The notes beneath the pieces were generated by a model. It did not search any database. It was given only the letters and a program-made list of their open reading frames with translations, and was not told the origin of the DNA. The position numbers were made by a program, and so were the translations under genes. From Flavicella sp037132785 (GTDB lineage: Bacteria; Bacteroidota; Bacteroidia; Flavobacteriales; Flavobacteriaceae): a DNA stretch of 11,459 bases. Positions 7,161 through 11,459 of the stretch are shown here, piece by piece. The stretch is taken from assembly GCF_037132785.1 (NCBI RefSeq), contig NZ_JBAHZZ010000131.1, forward strand, positions 1 through 11,459. The letters are read 5' to 3'. Position 1 is the first letter of the stretch. Each line of letters starts with the position of its first letter.

Positions 7161-7879
7161 TGCAAATACAAACCAAAGCCATTGTTTTGTCTTCTTTGAA
7201 ATATGGAGACTCTAGTTTAATTGTTAAGTGTTATACACAACAATTGGGTATTAGAAGTTATTTGCTCCGTTCAATTTTGAAATCTAAAAAAGGAGGTTTA
7301 AAGCCCGCTTATTTTCAGCCCTTAACACAACTAGAATTTATTGCTAGTCATTCGAATAAAGGAGCGTTAGGTTCAATAAAAGAAGCGAGAATTGTTTATG
7401 CATACGAAAGTTTATATACTAATTTTGTAAAACAAGCCATAGTTTTTTTTATAGCAGAGATGTTGGTAATATCGGTTCAGGAGGAGGAGGAAAATAAGGA
7501 TTTGTATCTGTATCTTGAGGCTTCGCTAAAATGGCTTGATCTTCATAAGCATGTTTCTAATTTTCATTTTGTTTTTTTGTTAAATCTAACTAAGTATTTA
7601 GGGTTTTATCCGGATCTAACAAGACTAAATAGCGTTTCGTTTAATTTAAATGAAGGTGTATTTACGAATGCTGCGTTTTTGGGACCGAGTTTGCAAGGTG
7701 AAGATTTGTTGTTGTTTAAAAGTATTTTGGGTATAAAGTTTGATGTAGCACATAAACTGATGCTTAATGTTAACTCAAGACAAAGATTGTTAGAAATAAT
7801 AATTGAATATTATAAATTACACTTAGTGAGTTTTAGAAATCCCAAATCAATAGAAGTGCTTAAAAATTTATTTAATTGA
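7160..7879 (+). CDS. recO: DNA repair protein RecO
   Basis: This 239-residue protein fits RecO, which works with RecR (and RecF) to load RecA on SSB-coated single-stranded DNA and to anneal complementary strands during recombinational repair. The N-terminal OB fold is recognisable: QTKAIVLSSLKYGDSSLIVKCYTQQLG, in which the pattern 'K-I-V-L-x-x-x-x-Y-x-[DE]-x-[SD]' and the following YLLR strand are family-typical, and KPAYFQPLTQLEF ends the fold near residue 65. The rest is the helical domain, with LLNLTKYLGFYPD (about 145-157) the clearest family stretch. There is only one cysteine (Cys24), so the zinc-finger cysteines of some RecO proteins are absent. The start ATG overlaps the porZ-like stop by one base (TAATG), and its own stop TGA overlaps the TTG start of the receptor gene, so it is expressed within the cluster. 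Confidence 0.92.
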   Translation: MQIQTKAIVLSSLKYGDSSLIVKCYTQQLGIRSYLLRSILKSKKGGLKPAYFQPLTQLEFIASHSNKGALGSIKEARIVYAYESLYTNFVKQAIVFFIAEMLVISVQEEEENKDLYLYLEASLKWLDLHKHVSNFHFVFLLNLTKYLGFYPDLTRLNSVSFNLNEGVFTNAAFLGPSLQGEDLLLFKSILGIKFDVAHKLMLNVNSRQRLLEIIIEYYKLHLVSFRNPKSIEVLKNLFN

Positions 7880-10371
7880 CGAGAAGATTCATTGTATATT
7901 TGATTTTTATACTTGGAGTATTTCAATTGAATTCTCAAGAGATTTCAATTATAGGGAGTGACTCCTCGTTGCCTGTTAGTGGTGTTTTGGTTTCTAACAG
8001 AGATAAATCCGTTGTAGTTTATTCTGATCTTAATGGGCAGGTAGATGTATCCGTGTTTTCAGGAGAAAAGCATGTTTTTTTATACCATTATTTATATGCT
8101 AAGGAAAAAATGTCTTTTTTAGAGATAAAAAAGGATCAGTTTGTGGTGATGAATAGATTGACAGAGACATTAAATGAAGTTGTTGTGTCTGTCACAAGAA
8201 GTAAACAAAAGAAAAATAGGATTGCCGAACATATTGAGGTGATTAACTTTAGAGATATAAAAAAGATTTCGCCACAGTCATCAGCAGATTTATTAGCGAA
8301 AACACCGAGCATTAAGGTTCAAAAATCACAATCTGGAGGAGGGAGCCCTGTTTTAAGAGGTATGGAGGCGAATAGAGTATTACTTGTGGTTGATGGAGTG
8401 CGTATGAATAATGCAATATATCGCAAAGGGCATTTACAGAATGGAATCACGGTTTCTCCCTCAATTTTAGACAGGGTAGAAGTGTTTTTTGGTCCTTCTG
8501 CTGTGGTTTATGGTTCAGATGCTTTGGGGGGGGTTATTCATTACTATACAAAATCATTAAAAACTTCTGAATTTAATGAGGTTAATTCGTCAGTTTTTTC
8601 AAGATATAGCTCTGTTAATAATGAGTTTACTAGTAGCTTGGATATAGAATTGAGTTTTAAGAAATGGACCTCGTATACAAGCGTTTCTTATAGTAAGTTT
8701 GGAGACCTTAGAATGGGAAGCAATAGAAAACATGGCTATAAAGACTGGGGAAAGGTTTTTAAATATTCCGACAACTCAGTAACAAATTCTAATTCGAAAA
8801 GTGTTGTTAATACAGATCCTAATCTTCAGAAAAACACTGGGTTTTCTCAAGTTGATGTATTGCAAAAAATATTTATTCCTGTTTCTAATGAAATGGACCT
8901 TATGTTTAATCTTCAGTATTCTGAATCTTCAGACATTCCAAGGTTTGATAGATTGACAGAAGAAACAAGTGATGGGGAGTTGAAATTTGCTGAGTGGTCT
9001 TATGGACCACAAAAAAGATTTATGATTTCTAGTCAGTTATTGTTGACGGAAATAAACAAATATATTGATAATGGAACTATAACTTTGGCATATCAAGATA
9101 TTCATGAATCTAGAATTCAGAGAAAATTTTCAGCGATAGACAAAAGAGATTATCGTAAAGAAAATGTTGATGTCTTTAGTTTAAATGGCGATTTTTCTGT
9201 AGGACTTACCTCTAGAAATAATAGGACTCTGTCTTATGGTTTCGAATTGGTTTATAATTCTGTTCAAAGTAATTCTTATGGGGACTCTTTGTATATTAAT
9301 CCAGAAACAAATCAAATCACGGGAGTTTTAGGCAAGTATGCTGTTCAATCAAGGTATCCAGACGGAGGTTCAGATTATTTTACTCAGGCGATTTACACAG
9401 AATATCGTCAAGATTTAAATACTAAGAACACCTTAAATACCGGGCTTCGTTTTACAAGTACCCAATTAAATGCTAAATGGATTAATCAATCGTTTATAAC
9501 CTTACCTGACTCAGATATTTCTTTAAATAATTCTGCATTAACGGCTACGATAGGGCATGTGTACAGACCAGCTACAAACATAAAATTTAGTGCTGTGTTA
9601 TCTTCAGGTTTTAGGTCTCCAAATGTTGATGATGTAGGGAAAATTAGAGAAAAAGGTGGAAATGTAACTGTTCCGAATGTAACCTTAAGACCTGAGTTCG
9701 CTTATAATTCTGAAATAGGTGTATCTCAGTATTTTAATAATAAATTATTTAGTGTTGGTGCCAATGTGTATTATACCTTGTTGAATAATTATATTATTAG
9801 AGCTCCTTTTGATAGGGATACCCAACAAGAGGGTGATACTGAGATTTTGTATGATGGAGAGATAGCAGCAGTATATGCTAATGTAAATAGAGATAAAGCT
9901 TATATAGCAGGGGGATCTTTTTACTTTAAAGGAGATATAACGGAACACTGGTCTACTAGAGGAAGCATAACTTATACACAGGGTAAAACATATGACACGA
10001 ATGAATATATGTCCTCTATCCCTCCTGTTTTCGGAAATTTAGGTTTAACATATAGTATAGAAAATTTTGATTTTGGTGTTGAATATGAATTTAGTGGAGC
10101 AAAATTACCCGAAAAATATAATATATTTGAGGGTATTGACAATATAGAACAAACTCCTGTAATTGATGAAAACGCAGATTTAGAGGTTGATATGTATGCA
10201 GGTACTCCTAGTTGGGAACTTGTTAATTTTTCTGTTTTTTATGAAGTAAATAAGAATTTGGAACTGCAATTTAGAACCACAAACATTTTTGATATCCACT
10301 ACAAAGAGTTTGCTTCAGGAATTAGTGCTCCTGGGAGAAATTTTTCTGGTTCAGTAAGATATTTGTTCTAA
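7876..10371 (+). CDS. TonB-dependent outer-membrane receptor
   Basis: This 831-residue receptor starts at TTG (7876-7878), inside the recO stop region. No ATG occurs before codon 79, and the TTG start gives a proper signal peptide (MTRRFIVYLIFILGVFQLNSQ). Next come a CarboxypepD-regulatory-like domain (about 22-97), a TonB-box-like stretch LNEVVVSVTRS (99-109), a plug (about 113-226) with SPVLRGMEANRVLLVVDGVRM pattern and VEVFFGPSAVVYGSDALGGV, and a beta-barrel ending in the usual aromatic (SVRYLF). It imports a large nutrient across the outer membrane using TonB-ExbBD energy. FRSP at 579-582 followed by NVTLRPE recalls the FRAP/NPDL pair of heme receptors, but the spacing is shorter and the second motif diverged, so heme or hemoglobin is only a guess and a siderophore is possible. 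A G8 tract lies in the plug region. No Fur-like box or promoter is evident upstream because the gene is coupled to recO. Confidence 0.88.
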   Translation: MTRRFIVYLIFILGVFQLNSQEISIIGSDSSLPVSGVLVSNRDKSVVVYSDLNGQVDVSVFSGEKHVFLYHYLYAKEKMSFLEIKKDQFVVMNRLTETLNEVVVSVTRSKQKKNRIAEHIEVINFRDIKKISPQSSADLLAKTPSIKVQKSQSGGGSPVLRGMEANRVLLVVDGVRMNNAIYRKGHLQNGITVSPSILDRVEVFFGPSAVVYGSDALGGVIHYYTKSLKTSEFNEVNSSVFSRYSSVNNEFTSSLDIELSFKKWTSYTSVSYSKFGDLRMGSNRKHGYKDWGKVFKYSDNSVTNSNSKSVVNTDPNLQKNTGFSQVDVLQKIFIPVSNEMDLMFNLQYSESSDIPRFDRLTEETSDGELKFAEWSYGPQKRFMISSQLLLTEINKYIDNGTITLAYQDIHESRIQRKFSAIDKRDYRKENVDVFSLNGDFSVGLTSRNNRTLSYGFELVYNSVQSNSYGDSLYINPETNQITGVLGKYAVQSRYPDGGSDYFTQAIYTEYRQDLNTKNTLNTGLRFTSTQLNAKWINQSFITLPDSDISLNNSALTATIGHVYRPATNIKFSAVLSSGFRSPNVDDVGKIREKGGNVTVPNVTLRPEFAYNSEIGVSQYFNNKLFSVGANVYYTLLNNYIIRAPFDRDTQQEGDTEILYDGEIAAVYANVNRDKAYIAGGSFYFKGDITEHWSTRGSITYTQGKTYDTNEYMSSIPPVFGNLGLTYSIENFDFGVEYEFSGAKLPEKYNIFEGIDNIEQTPVIDENADLEVDMYAGTPSWELVNFSVFYEVNKNLELQFRTTNIFDIHYKEFASGISAPGRNFSGSVRYLF
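8526..8533 (+). repeat. G8 homopolymer in the receptor gene
   Basis: Eight consecutive Gs cover codons 217-220 (Leu-Gly-Gly-Val) at the end of the plug domain. Loss of one G brings a TAA after eight further codons and gain of one brings a TGA shortly after the tract, so either slip would truncate the protein before the barrel. Confidence 0.95.
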
Positions 10372-10439
10372 AATAATTACTTTGATATTCTTGTTTAAAG
10401 AGTTTTATTTTCTCCTCTCTACATTTCAACTATTATTTC

Positions 10440-10447
10440 TATTTTTG
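10440..10447 (+). promoter_or_regulatory. Possible -7 element for rnpA
   Basis: TATTTTTG matches TAnnTTTG and ends five bases before the rnpA ATG, which would give a nearly leaderless mRNA. No TTG lies at the right distance upstream (10416-10422 region), and the tract is AT-rich, so a chance match is quite possible. The 81-base gap between the receptor and rnpA shows no terminator that I can support. Confidence 0.25.
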
Positions 10448-10452
10448 CCTGA

Positions 10453-10845
10453 ATGAAATTCACTTACGGAAAAAAGGAAAAGTTAAAAAGCAAAAAAGCA
10501 ATTGAACAATTGTTTGTTGAAGGAATCTCTGTGTCTTCTTACCCTTTACGAATGGTGTTTTTGAAAAAAGAACACAATGCGTTATTCCCACTTAAATTAG
10601 GTGTTTCAGTGCCAAAAAGAAAAGTAAATAAAGCAGTAGATAGAAACCGAATAAAAAGGGTTCTAAGAGAGATTTATCGATTAAATAAATATGATTTTTC
10701 AAATGGATTGGAAGATCAATATATTGTAATGTTACTTTTTTTGGATGGAAAAGAATGGGATCAAGAACGATTAATGATTAAAATGAAGAAACTAGCGTTA
10801 AAATTTCATGATAAAATTGATTATTTAAAAACAATCCCTTCCTAA
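10453..10845 (+). CDS. rnpA: Ribonuclease P protein component
   Basis: This 130-residue basic protein is the protein subunit of RNase P, which assists the catalytic RNA in removing 5' leaders from pre-tRNAs. The family signature is clear: LKLGVSVPKRKVNKAVDRNRIKRVLREIYR (in pieces, residues 48-76), with the RNR core at Arg64-Asn65-Arg66 that contacts the RNA, and a basic N-terminus (FTYGKKEKLKSKKAIEQLF) as in other Bacteroidota. The ATG at 10453 agrees with the family's N-terminus, and no Shine-Dalgarno site is visible. rnpA is not beside rpmH here, which is usual outside the classic dnaA-rpmH-rnpA layout. Directly downstream there are transposase pieces instead of a housekeeping gene, so whatever once followed has been separated. 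Confidence 0.93.
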   Translation: MKFTYGKKEKLKSKKAIEQLFVEGISVSSYPLRMVFLKKEHNALFPLKLGVSVPKRKVNKAVDRNRIKRVLREIYRLNKYDFSNGLEDQYIVMLLFLDGKEWDQERLMIKMKKLALKFHDKIDYLKTIPS

Positions 10846-10909
10846 ACGCATATAAAAAAGTAAAAAATAGAGAATGAATTTAAAGTATGTACATTCCTGA
10901 AATAGGTTG

Positions 10910-10932
10910 ACTAAAAATCAAACACTTTTAGT
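10910..10932. repeat. 7-bp inverted repeat beside the transposase remnant
   Basis: ACTAAAA (10910-10916) and TTTTAGT (10926-10932) are perfect inverted copies around a 9-base loop. They lie immediately before the point where transposase homology starts (about 10933). No T tract follows, so it does not look like a good terminator for rnpA; it may be part of an element end or chance. Confidence 0.35.
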
Positions 10933-11106
10933 ATACATCCATTTGGAACCATGAAAAGACAATGGGGATTTGACCACATTATGACAAAGAAATCCATTAA
11001 AAGAGCCTCTGCTGATGTTGGATTTATTTTTATAGCATACAACCTAAAAAGAATTACAAACACGATAGGTATCGAAAAATTAATAGGTCTAATACCAGCT
11101 ACCTAA
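10933..11106 (+). pseudogene. C-terminal remnant of an IS1182/DDE_Tnp_1_6-type transposase
   Basis: Reading in frame from about 10933 to a TAA at 11104-11106 gives HPFGTMKRQWGFDHIM, then KSIKRASADVGF and FIAYNLKRITN. This is the typical C-terminal end of IS1182-like DDE transposases, including the region around the last catalytic acidic residue (normally E-H-P-F-G-T); here Ile replaces the Glu before His. Upstream in the same frame a TAA at 10912-10914 ends any similarity, so the N-terminal and most of the catalytic domain are gone and the fragment cannot be active. It could be read as a 51-residue ORF from the ATG at 10951, but I regard that as a relic. The 347 bases between rnpA and the next transposase hold only this remnant and two short inverted repeats. 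Confidence 0.75.
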
Positions 11107-11165
11107 AATCTAAAAGTTGCCGTTTATTAGTTGAATCTAAGACCTCCATTCAATAACTTAACGCA

Positions 11166-11189
11166 ACAAATCTAAATTTATAGATTTGT
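11166..11189. repeat. 9-bp inverted repeat just before the IS30 transposase start
   Basis: ACAAATCTA (11166-11174) and TAGATTTGT (11181-11189) are perfect inverted copies around a 6-base loop, ending three bases before the ATG at 11193. The right arm contains TAGATTTG (11181-11188), a TAnnTTTG match, so it may be both a -7 element and one half of an operator. In RNA read in from upstream the hairpin would crowd the start codon. Confidence 0.5.
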
Positions 11190-11192
11190 AAA

Positions 11193-11459
11193 ATGGCAGT
11201 AAAAAAACATAGACGACTTACCCGTAAAGAAAGAGTACAAATTGAGACTCTTTTAGATGAAAAAAAATCAGAATCCTACATTGCTAAAACTCTAAATAGA
11301 GCGCGTTCAACAATTAGCAGAGAAGTTAATAAATGGGTTGAAAAAAAGACAGATAAATACGATGCAGACCTAGCACATTGGTTTGTGAAACAAGATTATT
11401 TAAACAAAAGAAACCTTGATAAAATAAGTACCTATTCTTTACTGAAGTTTTTTGTCTAT
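11193..11459 (+). CDS. IS30-family transposase, N-terminal part (runs off right edge)
   Basis: The ATG at 11193 opens 89 codons that reach the window edge without a stop. The N-terminus (HRRLTRKERVQIETLL) and the helix-turn-helix SYIAKTLNRARSTISREV (about 28-45) are the HTH_38 DNA-binding domain of IS30-family transposases, which recognises the element's terminal repeats. YDADLAHWFVKQ (55-66) matches the family's 'Y-x-A-x-x-A' stretch that follows. The DDE core would lie beyond the edge, so completeness cannot be judged. The left end of the element should lie between the remnant at 11106 and this start, but I could not fix the terminal repeat without the other end. An inverted repeat with a -7-like element lies immediately upstream. 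Confidence 0.88.
   Translation, partial: MAVKKHRRLTRKERVQIETLLDEKKSESYIAKTLNRARSTISREVNKWVEKKTDKYDADLAHWFVKQDYLNKRNLDKISTYSLLKFFVY

Noticed and set aside
7876..7902. TTG-N16-TATATTTG promoter-like arrangement at the start of the receptor gene
   Set aside because: It lies inside the signal-peptide codons, so a transcript from it would lack the start, and such AT-rich matches are expected several times per strand in this window.
9745..9948. Minus-strand 67-codon ORF inside the receptor gene
   Set aside because: Antisense shadow of the beta-barrel coding region; low-complexity Ile/Ser-rich product.
1..11459. CRISPR arrays, tRNA or rRNA genes
   Set aside because: No regularly spaced direct repeats and no cloverleaf or rRNA-like sequence were seen on either strand.

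Overview
The window is an AT-rich (roughly 30% GC by eye) chromosomal stretch from a Bacteroidota bacterium, most likely a member of the Flavobacteriaceae. The evidence for this is: a type IX secretion (T9SS) component with a C-terminal sorting domain, a TonB-dependent receptor with an N-terminal carboxypeptidase-regulatory-like domain, Bacteroidota-type RecO, RnpA and PlsC, a LytTR/LytS-type two-component pair, few Shine-Dalgarno sites, and promoter-like TTG-N19-TAnnTTTG elements.

Layout. Positions 1-255 (minus) are the N-terminal part of an IS5-like transposase that runs off the left edge. Positions 407-4102 look like one plus-strand transcription unit: a good promoter match, plsC (phospholipid acyltransferase), a HlyIII/PAQR-family membrane protein, a LytTR response regulator and its overlapping LytS-like histidine kinase, then a hairpin with a T tract. 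A minus-strand CYTH-domain (triphosphate tunnel) protein follows at 4200-4682. It is divergent from a tightly coupled plus-strand cluster: a PorZ-like T9SS protein (4824-7160), recO (7160-7879, overlapping by one base) and a TonB-dependent receptor (7876-10371, TTG start overlapping the recO stop). rnpA (10453-10845) comes next. The right end is insertion-sequence territory: a C-terminal remnant of a DDE transposase (about 10933-11106), then the start of an IS30-family transposase (11193 to the right edge).

How the genes work together. The first unit joins membrane-lipid synthesis and a membrane protein to a two-component system, so a membrane-related signal is possible but unproven. The second cluster combines a surface T9SS component, a recombinational repair factor and an outer-membrane importer; the coupling is translational rather than obviously functional. 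Housekeeping genes (plsC, recO, rnpA) show that this is core chromosome, with mobile elements at both edges.

I see no clearly new multi-gene system. The most interesting points are a predicted leaderless plsC mRNA, a G8 tract in the TonB-dependent receptor that could switch the gene off by slippage, back-to-back promoter elements between the CYTH and porZ genes, the TTG start of the receptor, and layered mobile-element debris after rnpA.
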